Origin: Paenibacillus lautus NBRC 15380
GTDB lineage: Bacteria; Bacillota; Bacilli; Paenibacillales; Paenibacillaceae
DNA: 64,000 nucleotides
Assembly (NCBI RefSeq): GCF_004000945.1
Contig: NZ_BIMF01000006.1
Location: 124,001-188,000, forward strand
Direction of reading: 5' to 3'
In this document: positions 43,045-51,851 of the stretch, piece after piece
Numbering within the stretch: the first letter of the stretch is position 1
Layout of the letters: each line of letters starts with the position of its first letter
Program-made: the position numbers and the translations under genes
Notes under the pieces: generated by a model
What the model was told of the DNA's origin: nothing
The model's database searches: none
What the model saw: only the letters and a program-made list of their open reading frames with translations

Positions 43045-44214
43045 TTACGAACCCGCTTCGATATCAGCCTTCAACGCATCATACTGCTCCATCAGCTCGC
43101 CCATGATCGGATGCTCACCGGCAATGCCGGTATATTGGGAAGCCGTGTCGCTTGCACCGATATCCCGGACCGATGCTTGCAGCTCCACGCTTTCCGGATC
43201 TTCCGGAACATCGAACATCAGAGCCGCTGCCATGGATTTCGCCAAGCTCTTGTACGCAAGCCCGCTTTCGAATGCCAGCATGGCTGGCGACACCAGACGG
43301 TCGCCCGGGGACAACTTCCGGATCGGGGAGCGGCCAACTCGAGACACCTCATCGGTCAGCGCCGGATTGCGGAACCGCTCCAGGATGGTATCGATATAGG
43401 CTCCATGCTCGGAAGGGTTGAAGCCGTGTTTATGCACGAGCGCAGCTCCCGTCTCCTCCAGCACAGCGCGGACATGACTCGCTACCTCTTCATCCTTCAT
43501 GGCGTCCTGGATGGTCTCGTAGCCTTTTAGAAAACCTACATACGCGGCCGAGCAGTGTCCGGTATTTACCGTAAACAGCTTGCGCTCGATGTACGGCTCC
43601 AGGCGGTCCACGTAGTGAATGCCTTCCACAGGGACATAATCCTCAAACATCTGCGAGCGATCCACCGCCCACTCATAGAACGGCTCCACCACGACCTTCA
43701 GACGGTCCTCATGCTGCTGCAGCGGCACAATCCGGTCAACGGCCGCATCGGGGAAAGCCACGCGCTGGTCGGCCTTCTGCTTCGTCTCGTCATCAAGCTT
43801 CCCGTATACGTGCTCTTTCAGCTGCGTACTGCCGCCGATGGCATTCTCGCATGCAATAATATGAAGGGGGGCAGCAGACTCCGCTTGCAGCCGAAGCTTC
43901 AGCCCCTCGGCAATGGTGCCTGCGATAAACTTCAGAATGTTCACGCCTACCGCTGTCGTCACGAGATCCGCTTCCGCTACTGCACGTGCGGCAGCTTCGG
44001 GCTCCGAGGCGCTGTTGAGTGCCGTGATGCCTTTAACGATCGTGGTCTCCTGCCCTTCGCTGGCCAAGGTGACGGGATACTCCCCGCGTGCTTTCAACTC
44101 CGATACCAGCTCTTCGTTCACATCGATAAAACAAACCTCATAACCGGCTTGTGACAGCAAGAGCCCTATAAAACCGCGCCCGATGTTGCCTGCTCCGAAA
44201 TGGACTGCTTTCAT
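43045..44214 (-). CDS. mtlD: Mannitol-1-phosphate 5-dehydrogenase
   Basis: A 389-residue NAD-dependent polyol dehydrogenase that oxidises mannitol 1-phosphate to fructose 6-phosphate. The Rossmann start AVHFGAGNIGRGFIG and the C-terminal domain segment YIERKLFTVNTGHCSAAYVGF are characteristic. ATG 44214 overlaps the mtlF stop by four bases. It is the last gene of the mtlA-mtlR-mtlF-mtlD operon and completes the route from external mannitol to glycolysis. Confidence 0.97.
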   Translation of the reverse strand: MKAVHFGAGNIGRGFIGLLLSQAGYEVCFIDVNEELVSELKARGEYPVTLASEGQETTIVKGITALNSASEPEAAARAVAEADLVTTAVGVNILKFIAGTIAEGLKLRLQAESAAPLHIIACENAIGGSTQLKEHVYGKLDDETKQKADQRVAFPDAAVDRIVPLQQHEDRLKVVVEPFYEWAVDRSQMFEDYVPVEGIHYVDRLEPYIERKLFTVNTGHCSAAYVGFLKGYETIQDAMKDEEVASHVRAVLEETGAALVHKHGFNPSEHGAYIDTILERFRNPALTDEVSRVGRSPIRKLSPGDRLVSPAMLAFESGLAYKSLAKSMAAALMFDVPEDPESVELQASVRDIGASDTASQYTGIAGEHPIMGELMEQYDALKADIEAGS

Positions 44215-44651
44215 GCGCCCATTCCTCCTTCGAAGATCGCCAAAATCTCCTCTTCGCTGGAAGCGTTCATCACCTTCTCAATGCTTTCGTCATCCGTGAA
44301 GATCATGGCCACATTCGTCAGAATCTCCATGTGATCACCGCCGGCAGCCGCAATACCAATAACAATAAACGCCGGCTCATCCCCTCCGAAATCTACGCCT
44401 TCTGGGAAGCGGACGATCGACAATCCCGTGGAGATGACCATGCCTTTCGCCTCTTTCGTGCCATGGGGAATCGCGAGTCCTCCGCCCATATAAGTGGACG
44501 CAATCTCTTCGCGTTCCAGCATTTTATCCACGTAATCCTCGGATACATGGCCTGCCTGTACAAGCAGATTTCCCGCCATGCGGATGGCCTCGCTCTTGCT
44601 GTCAGCCTTTGCGTTCAGTATGACTTTATCTTTGGACAGTATGTTATTCAT
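44211..44651 (-). CDS. mtlF: Mannitol-specific PTS enzyme IIA
   Basis: A 146-residue EIIA of the mannitol/fructose class. The phosphorylated His is His63 in GGGLAIPHGT. ATG 44651 follows GGGAGA; an in-frame ATG at 44753 lies in the mtlR coding end and is not used. It passes phosphate from HPr to the EIIB domain of MtlA, and its state is also read by MtlR. It lies 16 bp after mtlR. Confidence 0.95.
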   Translation of the reverse strand: MNNILSKDKVILNAKADSKSEAIRMAGNLLVQAGHVSEDYVDKMLEREEIASTYMGGGLAIPHGTKEAKGMVISTGLSIVRFPEGVDFGGDEPAFIVIGIAAAGGDHMEILTNVAMIFTDDESIEKVMNASSEEEILAIFEGGMGA

Positions 44652-44667
44652 GTTGATCTCCCTCTTT

Positions 44668-46737
44668 CTATGGTCTGTGATTGAAAAAATGCTGAAGCTC
44701 TTCCGCCAAATAGGATCGGATTTCTTCCTCGCTGCCCCGCTCCATGAGCTCAATCAGCTCGGAGTGAAGCAGCATGGCGCTGATTTCACTGAGCACCTCC
44801 AAGCTCTCCTTCGGAAGCTGCTTCGGTGCCAGCATCAGCAGAATGACACCCGCCTCCGCCCCGTCCTCCAGCGGCGCTCGGTGCGCCAGCCGGAACAAGG
44901 TTAGAGACGGCCAGGTAATATAGCGGCTGCGCGTATGGAACAAGGCCAGCGTCGTATCCGGAATGAGCTGGGTGCCCATCCGTTCGCGCTCAAGCAAACG
45001 CTCCTTCACCTTCTCCGCATCACGGACAGCCCCGCGTTCAACCACCTTAGCCAAGGCTTCGTTCAATGTGCCCTGCAAATCATCCTGCCGATTATCCAGG
45101 TGGTACACATGGAAGCCACCCAAAAGCGTTACGATCTCGTTCATCAGGGCAGCCTGCATGCGTAGACGCTCGAATGATGCGACCTTACGTTCTTCCTCGA
45201 TTCGCTTATCGGCAGCCATGCCTCCGGCCGGTTCTAAGGATGTGCTCTGGATGAATTGCAGCAGTGCCTCTTTATCATCCGCCGTGAGCAGCGGACTTAA
45301 TCTCACATACCGATCCTTCGGCAGCGGAAGATCAATGGTCGATATAATGAGATCATATTGCTCCTTCGGTATCCGGGCCGCTTCATACCACGAGACGTTG
45401 CCGAGCACCTCAATCTGCGGCATCTCCTTATTCAGTCGTGTCCCGAGAAGCCTTGAGGAGCTAAGGCCGCTGGAACATACCAGAATGGCCTTCAAATGGT
45501 GCCCCAGTTGGTTCAGCCGTTCGCTGGAAGCACCGAAGTGCATAACCAGAAACCCGATTTCTTCATCCGGGATGGTCAAACCCAGCTTCAGCTCGTCAAC
45601 CGAACGACGGACGATTCCGAACAGCTCCTCATAATCCTTCCGAATCGGGCTCAGCAAGGGATTCCGGATCCGGGTCCCTTCCCGAATCCGTTTCATGGCA
45701 GCCCCGATGTGTTCCACCAGACCTGCCCGCAGCGTACGGTCCTCCTGATACGGAATGCCGGTGCGCCCCTGAACCCGTTCGATAAGACGTTGGGCGATCT
45801 CCACCATCTCCACATCCGTGTGAGCTAGTTCGCTGACCTCGGACATGTCCTTCGCAGATTCGAACAAATGAGCGATATATTTCATTTCAGGATCGTGAAA
45901 ATCAATCTTCAAGGTTTGGCCAAGGCGACTCGCGAAAGCCTTTGCCTCCTCCACTGAAGCGGAGGATTTGCCATATCCCGCAATATCCGTTGTCTCTATG
46001 CTCCGACCCTGCTTGATCCTGTTTACGGAAACCGATAACGCTATGAGCATCGCGGTATAAGCACCTTCGCTAAGCCCCTCCGTCCAATCCCAGTTCATAT
46101 CCCATAAACATTTCTCTACATCCAGCAGCACCGGTTTATCAATCATGGAGAGCAGACGAGCGGTCACCGGCTGGCTTTGATCACGATATCCATCCCCGAC
46201 CAGATCGGAATAATCCAGATATTCCTCGACAAGCCGACAAATCGCCGATCGCCTTACACCTTCCGAACCTTCAATCTCGATACCATAGCCTCTGCGGCGA
46301 ATAAGGTTAAGGTTAAACCGCTTCATCCATGGCTCCAGTTCATCCAGGTCGTTACTGATGGTCGGCACGGTTACCTTTAAACTGTGGGCCAAAGCAAACA
46401 ATTTGATGGGTTCATTCGCCTCAAGCAGGGCGCACAGCATGAGGATTTTGCGCTCTTCCACGGAATAATCGGCCGGCTTCCCTGCGAGCAGTCGCTTTCG
46501 CAGATGAGCCATGTCCTCTGGCGTTTCCTCTTCCAGCCGGATGCCCGTTCCCGACTTTTTATGAAGCAGAACGCCCGTACCCTGCAGTCCCTTCTCGATC
46601 TCCTCCATTTCCCGGTGAACCGTCCTGACGCTGACCCCGACCTCATCGGCTATTTCTGCAGCCGTCATGCCCTCGTTCCTGCTCATCAGGAGCAGAAGGA
46701 TTTGTCGCTGGCGGGCAGTGATGTGTCCCAGACGCAT
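44668..46737 (-). CDS. mtlR: Mannitol operon transcriptional activator (PRD/EIIB/EIIA domains)
   Basis: A 689-residue multidomain activator. An N-terminal helix-turn-helix pair is followed by two PTS regulation domains, an EIIB-like domain with Cys421 in ILVCSSGLSSSRLLG, and a C-terminal EIIA-like domain. PRD2 keeps its histidines (LVEHIG and LVMHFG). In PRD1 the first expected His appears to be replaced (AMLIALSVSVNRI). I chose ATG 46737; the frame extends to 46794 without a ribosome site. It should activate the mtl promoter when mannitol is being taken up. Confidence 0.92.
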   Translation of the reverse strand: MRLGHITARQRQILLLLMSRNEGMTAAEIADEVGVSVRTVHREMEEIEKGLQGTGVLLHKKSGTGIRLEEETPEDMAHLRKRLLAGKPADYSVEERKILMLCALLEANEPIKLFALAHSLKVTVPTISNDLDELEPWMKRFNLNLIRRRGYGIEIEGSEGVRRSAICRLVEEYLDYSDLVGDGYRDQSQPVTARLLSMIDKPVLLDVEKCLWDMNWDWTEGLSEGAYTAMLIALSVSVNRIKQGRSIETTDIAGYGKSSASVEEAKAFASRLGQTLKIDFHDPEMKYIAHLFESAKDMSEVSELAHTDVEMVEIAQRLIERVQGRTGIPYQEDRTLRAGLVEHIGAAMKRIREGTRIRNPLLSPIRKDYEELFGIVRRSVDELKLGLTIPDEEIGFLVMHFGASSERLNQLGHHLKAILVCSSGLSSSRLLGTRLNKEMPQIEVLGNVSWYEAARIPKEQYDLIISTIDLPLPKDRYVRLSPLLTADDKEALLQFIQSTSLEPAGGMAADKRIEEERKVASFERLRMQAALMNEIVTLLGGFHVYHLDNRQDDLQGTLNEALAKVVERGAVRDAEKVKERLLERERMGTQLIPDTTLALFHTRSRYITWPSLTLFRLAHRAPLEDGAEAGVILLMLAPKQLPKESLEVLSEISAMLLHSELIELMERGSEEEIRSYLAEELQHFFNHRP

Positions 46738-46811
46738 GGCCCCCTTCTTCATGAAATGAAAGACAACGCCGGCGTTACTACGCCAGCGTGTCATATGGTT
46801 TTAGGCTTATG

Positions 46812-48245
46812 TTAGTCTTTGAGTCGTTCCACCAGCTCATCATATCTCGGACTCTTCAAGAAGTTGTCGATGGAGATATGCTCCGCATTCGGATTCTTCG
46901 CGATGGCCCGCTCGGTGAGTGTCTTCTGGGTAATGACGATATCCGCGTCATCCGGTATTTCGCTTACCGCCGAGTTCACAACCGTAATGTCGACGCCCGC
47001 TTGCTGCAGTTTCTTTCGTAATACCGAGGCGCCCATCGCGCTGGAGCCCATGCCGGCATCGCAAGCAAACACGATTTTATTCACATTCTCTTTGTCCAGA
47101 TTAGCTACAGCCGCCGAAGCAGGGGCGACTTGGTCGTTCATGCCGCCGGTTTTCATTTCTCTCATCTTGGCGGATGCTTCTTCCAAATTCGGCTCTTCTT
47201 CGGTCTGTTTGCCTGTTCTGAGCAGCAATGCCGCTACAGCAAAGGAGACAACCGTTGCAACAAGAACACCAGCCAGGACCGAAATCAGGCCGCCTTTAGG
47301 CGCCATGGCGAAGTAAGCAAGGATACTGCCCGGCGACGCAGGACCCACCAATCCGGCTCCAAGAATCTGGAAGGTAAAGGTTCCGGCAACACCGCCTGCA
47401 ATAGCAGCCAGGATCAGAACCGGCTTCATCAGAATATACGGGAAGTAAATCTCATGAATACCGCCCAGGAAGTGAATGACAACCGCCCCCGGCGCGGAAG
47501 ACTTGGCAGATCCGCGTCCGAAGAACCAATAGGCAAGAAGAATGCCCAGCCCCGGACCGGGATTCGATTCCAGCATATACAGAACCGATTGGCCGATACG
47601 TGCTGATTCCTCTGTGGCGATCGGACTGAAGATCCCGTGGTTGATCGCATTGTTGAGGAACAATACTTTCGCAGGCTCAACGATAATGTTGACCAGCGGA
47701 AGCAGGTTGGCATTGACCAATACGTCAACACCGGCAGACAGCGCTTGGGTAATGCCCTGTACAAGCGGCCCGATTCCGGTGTACGCCACCAATGTCAGCG
47801 CGCCGCCAATAATGCCGAGCGAGAAGTTATTCACCAGCATTTCGAAGCCGGATTTGATTTTGCCTTCAATCAGCTTATCGAACTGCTTCAATACCCATGC
47901 AGCCAGCGGACCGACAATCATGGCCCCGAGGAACATCGGAATCTCCGCTCCGACGATAACCCCGACCGTGGCAACCGCGCCAATAACCGCACCGCGTTTG
48001 CCGTGGATCATCTGTCCGCCCGTGTAACCGATCAAGAGCGGGAGCAGGTACTTGATCATCGGATCAACCAGCGCGCCCAGATTCTCATTCGGGAACCAGC
48101 CGGTCGGGATGAACAGAGCCGTAATCAGCCCCCAAGCAATAAACGCGCCGATATTCGGCATCACCATACCGCTAAGGAGACGGCCGAGCTGCTGTACCCT
48201 TACGCGAATGCCTTTGGAAGCGTTTGTATTTGTCTCGTTGGACAT
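46812..48245 (-). CDS. mtlA: Mannitol-specific PTS enzyme IICB
   Basis: A 477-residue mannitol permease. The EIIC membrane domain (about 20-345) contains the substrate-binding GGIHEIYFPY motif (261-270). A linker follows, and then the EIIB domain with phospho-cysteine Cys395 in FACDAGMGSSAMG. It lacks a fused EIIA, which is supplied by MtlF. ATG 48245 follows AGGAGGTC. It is the first gene of the operon, behind a TTGAGC/TAACAT promoter with an upstream palindrome. Confidence 0.97.
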   Translation of the reverse strand: MSNETNTNASKGIRVRVQQLGRLLSGMVMPNIGAFIAWGLITALFIPTGWFPNENLGALVDPMIKYLLPLLIGYTGGQMIHGKRGAVIGAVATVGVIVGAEIPMFLGAMIVGPLAAWVLKQFDKLIEGKIKSGFEMLVNNFSLGIIGGALTLVAYTGIGPLVQGITQALSAGVDVLVNANLLPLVNIIVEPAKVLFLNNAINHGIFSPIATEESARIGQSVLYMLESNPGPGLGILLAYWFFGRGSAKSSAPGAVVIHFLGGIHEIYFPYILMKPVLILAAIAGGVAGTFTFQILGAGLVGPASPGSILAYFAMAPKGGLISVLAGVLVATVVSFAVAALLLRTGKQTEEEPNLEEASAKMREMKTGGMNDQVAPASAAVANLDKENVNKIVFACDAGMGSSAMGASVLRKKLQQAGVDITVVNSAVSEIPDDADIVITQKTLTERAIAKNPNAEHISIDNFLKSPRYDELVERLKD

Positions 48246-48315
48246 CGTATAGACCTCCTAGTCATATTTGAAAATAAATCGGAATGTTGTTGTGTCGCTA
48301 TCATCTGACATCTCT

Positions 48316-48382
48316 ATGTTAAGTCAGCCCGGCAAAAGGCTCAACGAAAGGAAAAGCGGGTTTCGTCAAGAATATTGTTGAC
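48316..48382 (-). promoter_or_regulatory. mtl operon promoter and MtlR-type operator
   Basis: Minus-strand TTGAGC (48339-48344), 17 bp, TAACAT (48316-48321). An inverted repeat GTCAAGAATATTGTTGAC (48365-48382, one mismatched pair) is centred about 64 bp upstream of the expected start and resembles the TTGNCA-type half sites known for Bacillus MtlR. Confidence 0.72.
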
Positions 48383-48605
48383 AACTTTTAAAAGGATCAT
48401 GTCGTTTTTTTGAAAATACCGCTGCACCGCGGTTTCATTCGCTTCCCTTGATTCTGTATTTTCCAAGCTTTCACGCCTAAGCCACGTAATTTCACGGATT
48501 GCGTACATCCCCGTCATAAGTTCACAACATTCCTTCGGTAAACTGAACCTCATAACGGATAACAGCGTGAATCCGAACTTTCAACGATGGAGGTTTTCCC
48601 GCAAA

Positions 48606-49064
48606 ATGAACACACCAGCAAGAAATCACATCGGCCTATCGATGTTTACTATCATTCTGTTGGCTTTGCTCGGTATGCCCCGCGTGATTGCCCATGATTT
48701 GCAATGGGTCGATCCCCATGGGTTCATCAACCGGCTGCTTGTCTTTATTCCCCCGATCATCTGGATTCTTTATGTACTCGAGAAGCGGCATAGCGTTAAA
48801 CATCCTTTTGTCCCCTTAATGGCCATCGGCGCAGTCTATGGATTGTTCTTGGGCATTACCCATCAGCTATTGTGGAATATGGCATTCGAAACGCCGCCGG
48901 CCCTAGGCGGCAACCTGGCTGATCTACCGGCAGCAGCTAACAGCTTTCTGACCAGAGCCTTTGCCTTTATCAGCAGCATGGTGACAGGTACGGTGGTCGG
49001 CATCGTCTCAGGCATGGTGGCCACGGTGCTTCATCCGCTGGTGAAGGGGCGATCAAGACGCTAG
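48606..49064 (+). CDS. Unknown membrane protein
   Basis: A 152-residue protein with about four helices (10-28, 45-60, 70-90 and 115-140). I recognise no family with confidence. ATG 48606 has GGAGG 12 bp upstream, which is rather far; GTG 48567 is an in-frame alternative. It is divergent from the mannitol operon but has no evident link to it, and it ends at a bidirectional terminator. Confidence 0.62.
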   Translation: MNTPARNHIGLSMFTIILLALLGMPRVIAHDLQWVDPHGFINRLLVFIPPIIWILYVLEKRHSVKHPFVPLMAIGAVYGLFLGITHQLLWNMAFETPPALGGNLADLPAAANSFLTRAFAFISSMVTGTVVGIVSGMVATVLHPLVKGRSRR

Positions 49065-49081
49065 CCTTGAACGGGTAGATA

Positions 49082-49124
49082 CAAAAAAAGAAGCGTCGAG
49101 AGTCTCTCGGCGTTTCTTTTTCTT
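49082..49124. terminator. Bidirectional terminator between the membrane protein and GH9 genes
   Basis: GAAGCGTCGAGAG pairs with CTCTCGGCGTTTC around a short loop near 49101, with A and T tracts on the flanks. Confidence 0.78.
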
Positions 49125-49141
49125 TAGCATGCTTTATGCTT

Positions 49142-50770
49142 CTACACAAAATGAGATAACACGAACACAGCCGGCGAATTCCAATAGATGGCTACCTCGT
49201 TGGTAGAATAGCTCTCCATCACATCGGCAAAGGAGGCTGCGGACGCCTTGCCGGCCAACTGCTCACGCGCGTAATCATCATGAAGTCCCTTGTTCGGTCC
49301 GCCAGAGAGTAGACCCGGGACTGGATCTTCCACGCCATCGCCTTCGGAAGGACGATGATGCGGGTGCAGGATTGGCTTAGCCCCATACCCTGTTACGTAG
49401 CTCATCCCCACCACGTTAGCCCCGAACACATAGTGTATGTGCTCGTGCACATGACGCTCATAGTCTTCAGAGCCAGACAGTCTTCCCGCCACCAGCAGGA
49501 GCATTGCATGATTCAATACCACCATATTGCTGCCCCAAATATATTGATCCGGCAGCAGCGAGATCCCATAACCGTCCCGAGCACTGACAGCGGCAAGCTC
49601 ATCCGCACGCTGAAGCAGGCCCGTCATCAGTTCTTTCGCGAGCTCCGGCTCTTCTTCCCGCTCCGACATCAAATAGGCGAAGGTTCCATAGCCGCCCATG
49701 TCCGCCCATCCCAATTCGTATTTTTCGAAGGAGTCCTGCTTGGCTAAAGCTTGAAAAGCCTCATGATACCTCGCCTCCCCCGTTGTACGGTATAACTCTG
49801 CCGCGGCCCAGTACCGTTCATCCGCATCCTGGGCGTCACCGTACTCACCTGTAGCGATATCAGCCGGATTGCGGAAGCCCGGCGCGTCCGGATGTTCCTC
49901 CAGCCATGCCCAAGCGCGCTCCGCTGCTCTCAGACAGCTCGCGGCGAAGGTTTCATCATAGTGAGAATATACCCGCGCCGACATCGCCATGGCTCCGGCA
50001 AAACAACCGGTTGCCGTTGCGGAGATTGGCGACAGGTACAGCGGGGCCGTATCGTCCTCCGGCATCACGTCTCCCGCCGGAAACCGCAAGGTCGTGAGTT
50101 TATGGAACACGCCTCCCGATGCCTCATCCTGCATGCGCTGCATCCATTCCAGCTCATACCGGCATTCATGAAGCACGTCCGGCATGCAGCTGTCGCTTTC
50201 CGGCAGTGGCAGCGGCTGAGCAAACGCCTCCGGGTAAAACTCGAAAGCCAGCAGCAGGTCGGCTACCGCTTTGGCACCAGGCACGACATACTTGCCATAG
50301 TCGCCGGCATCATGCCATCCTCCCCAGGCATCCACCTGCGGCGATTCGTCTCCATGGACGATGGCAGGCGTAAGATGACATGCTCCGTGCTGCCAGGGTC
50401 CGGCATGCAGCTCATCAAGTATCGTCCCGCAGCGGAAATAATAAAACGCTTTCAATAATGCACGGTGCGCATCCTCGTATACCTCCTCGGCTATGACAAA
50501 AGGAACCGACGCTTGCCCATTCTCCGTCTCGATCCGATAAGTGCCGGGCATTGCCCATGCGGTGAAATCGCCCCGGCTTACGGTCTGCCCGCTGGCAGCA
50601 TCCTCGATGGCCGGAGAGGTTTGCCCCTGCCAAACCACCTCGCCATTCAGCGAATCGACGACGTGAAACCGACCGCCCTGACCGGCAATAACGGCAATCT
50701 TAGCGTCCCGGCTCCGATAACCCAACTGGTTAACGGCAATGCCGTTTTGCTGTACGTGCTCCTTGTTCAT
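49142..50770 (-). CDS. Glycoside hydrolase family 9 enzyme, no signal peptide
   Basis: A 542-residue protein. An N-terminal Ig-like (CelD_N) domain (about 8-95) precedes an alpha/alpha-barrel GH9 domain. The catalytic Asp region WHDAGDYGKY lies at 152-161 and the general-acid Glu at about 525 in YSTNEVAIYWNSP. Family 9 includes endoglucanases, cellobiosidases and exo-glucosaminidases. It has no secretion signal, so it probably acts in the cytoplasm on imported oligosaccharides. ATG 50770 sits directly after GAGGAG. It is a single gene. Confidence 0.9.
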   Translation of the reverse strand: MNKEHVQQNGIAVNQLGYRSRDAKIAVIAGQGGRFHVVDSLNGEVVWQGQTSPAIEDAASGQTVSRGDFTAWAMPGTYRIETENGQASVPFVIAEEVYEDAHRALLKAFYYFRCGTILDELHAGPWQHGACHLTPAIVHGDESPQVDAWGGWHDAGDYGKYVVPGAKAVADLLLAFEFYPEAFAQPLPLPESDSCMPDVLHECRYELEWMQRMQDEASGGVFHKLTTLRFPAGDVMPEDDTAPLYLSPISATATGCFAGAMAMSARVYSHYDETFAASCLRAAERAWAWLEEHPDAPGFRNPADIATGEYGDAQDADERYWAAAELYRTTGEARYHEAFQALAKQDSFEKYELGWADMGGYGTFAYLMSEREEEPELAKELMTGLLQRADELAAVSARDGYGISLLPDQYIWGSNMVVLNHAMLLLVAGRLSGSEDYERHVHEHIHYVFGANVVGMSYVTGYGAKPILHPHHRPSEGDGVEDPVPGLLSGGPNKGLHDDYAREQLAGKASAASFADVMESYSTNEVAIYWNSPAVFVLSHFV

Positions 50771-50880
50771 CTCCTCTGCTCATCCCTTCCGATTGTCGAT
50801 TCGAAATTTCCATGCTTTACAACTTCGATAGCTATGGTCATTTCCCTCTTATCCGCTGATAAATAGAACTGGAATGAAAG

Positions 50881-50911
50881 CAAGCCCTTCCTGCCGGTGA
50901 GGAAGAGCTTG
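50881..50911 (-). terminator. Hairpin after the FHA-regulator gene
   Basis: CAAGC-CCTTCCT pairs with AGGAAG-AGCTTG. There is little U tract, so it is a weak terminator candidate. Confidence 0.45.
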
Positions 50912-50951
50912 TCTCTCATGTTTTCATCTTGAGTTCATCGTGTACTTGCGA

Positions 50952-51653
50952 TCACGTTTGTCCATCCGCTTGTGTTTGCAAAATATAACCCTTTCCCCGG
51001 ATGCTTTCAATGTCCAGAATGCCTCGCGTCTTCTTACGCACCCGATAGATCAGCGCATTCAGCTCCTCGGAGCTGACATCGGGCACTTCATCCGTTCCGC
51101 AGCTTCGCTCGGGCCAAATGTATACCTTAAGCTGATCCTTGGACACGAACTGCCCCTGGTGGTGAACCAGCAGCTCTATGCATTTGTACTCTTTTTCCGA
51201 AAAAGTATACACATCCTCGCCGTATAGCAGCTCCTGCTTGAAAGGATTCAGCCTAAGCCCGCCGGAGGCCTCAACCGCCGCCAGCTGCTTGATCAGCGGG
51301 GTAATGTCCATCGTCTCATCCATGCTGAGGATGGAGAAGGACAACACGATCAGATCTCCAGCGAGTACAATGGTATCTCCATGCTGAAGGGGAATTTCAT
51401 CATGGGGATCCAGCCGTTTCTGATTGACGAAGGTACCATGCTTGCTGTTCAGATCCTTGATGCTGAACTTCCCGTTTCGATACAGCAGCGCTGCATGCCG
51501 CCGGGATACAAAAATGTTATCAAACGCGATATCCGGATCAAAGTGTTGGCCCTTGCGGCCAAGCACCGTTATGGGTTTGGTCAAAGCTATGACGTCTCCA
51601 CGCTCATAGGGGTTCCCCCGCTCCACCATCAAAAAGGAGGATTTGTCCATCAT
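50952..51653 (-). CDS. FHA domain fused to OmpR-type winged helix
   Basis: A 233-residue protein. The N-terminal FHA domain (about 25-108) has the phosphothreonine-binding residues GR (32-33), SRRH (50-53) and NSKHGTFVN (69-77). The C-terminal 100 residues form a Trans_reg_C winged helix ending IRGKGYILQ. There is no receiver domain, so DNA binding may be controlled by a phosphopeptide from a Ser/Thr kinase. No kinase or phosphatase is near. ATG 51653 follows GGGAGGGAG. Confidence 0.9.
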   Translation of the reverse strand: MMDKSSFLMVERGNPYERGDVIALTKPITVLGRKGQHFDPDIAFDNIFVSRRHAALLYRNGKFSIKDLNSKHGTFVNQKRLDPHDEIPLQHGDTIVLAGDLIVLSFSILSMDETMDITPLIKQLAAVEASGGLRLNPFKQELLYGEDVYTFSEKEYKCIELLVHHQGQFVSKDQLKVYIWPERSCGTDEVPDVSSEELNALIYRVRKKTRGILDIESIRGKGYILQTQADGQT

Positions 51654-51851
51654 GCTCCCTCCCGTTCTTATTATAACTGCTCATTGTGTTTATCAGTTCG
51701 CTATTATGCAATTGTTATGGTTCAGCTATTGAGTATGCGCCCAAAATCACTAAGATTTAGGAAAGAAGGATTTAAATAGAGAACTTAATTAGAGATAGAG
51801 ATAAATATAATCTACTACTGCATATTGTATACGATTTTGGGGGATTGGATC

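Noticed and set aside
48341..48553. A 70-codon minus-strand ORF upstream of mtlA
   Set aside because: It covers the mtl promoter and operator, has no ribosome site and no recognisable domain, so it is probably chance.
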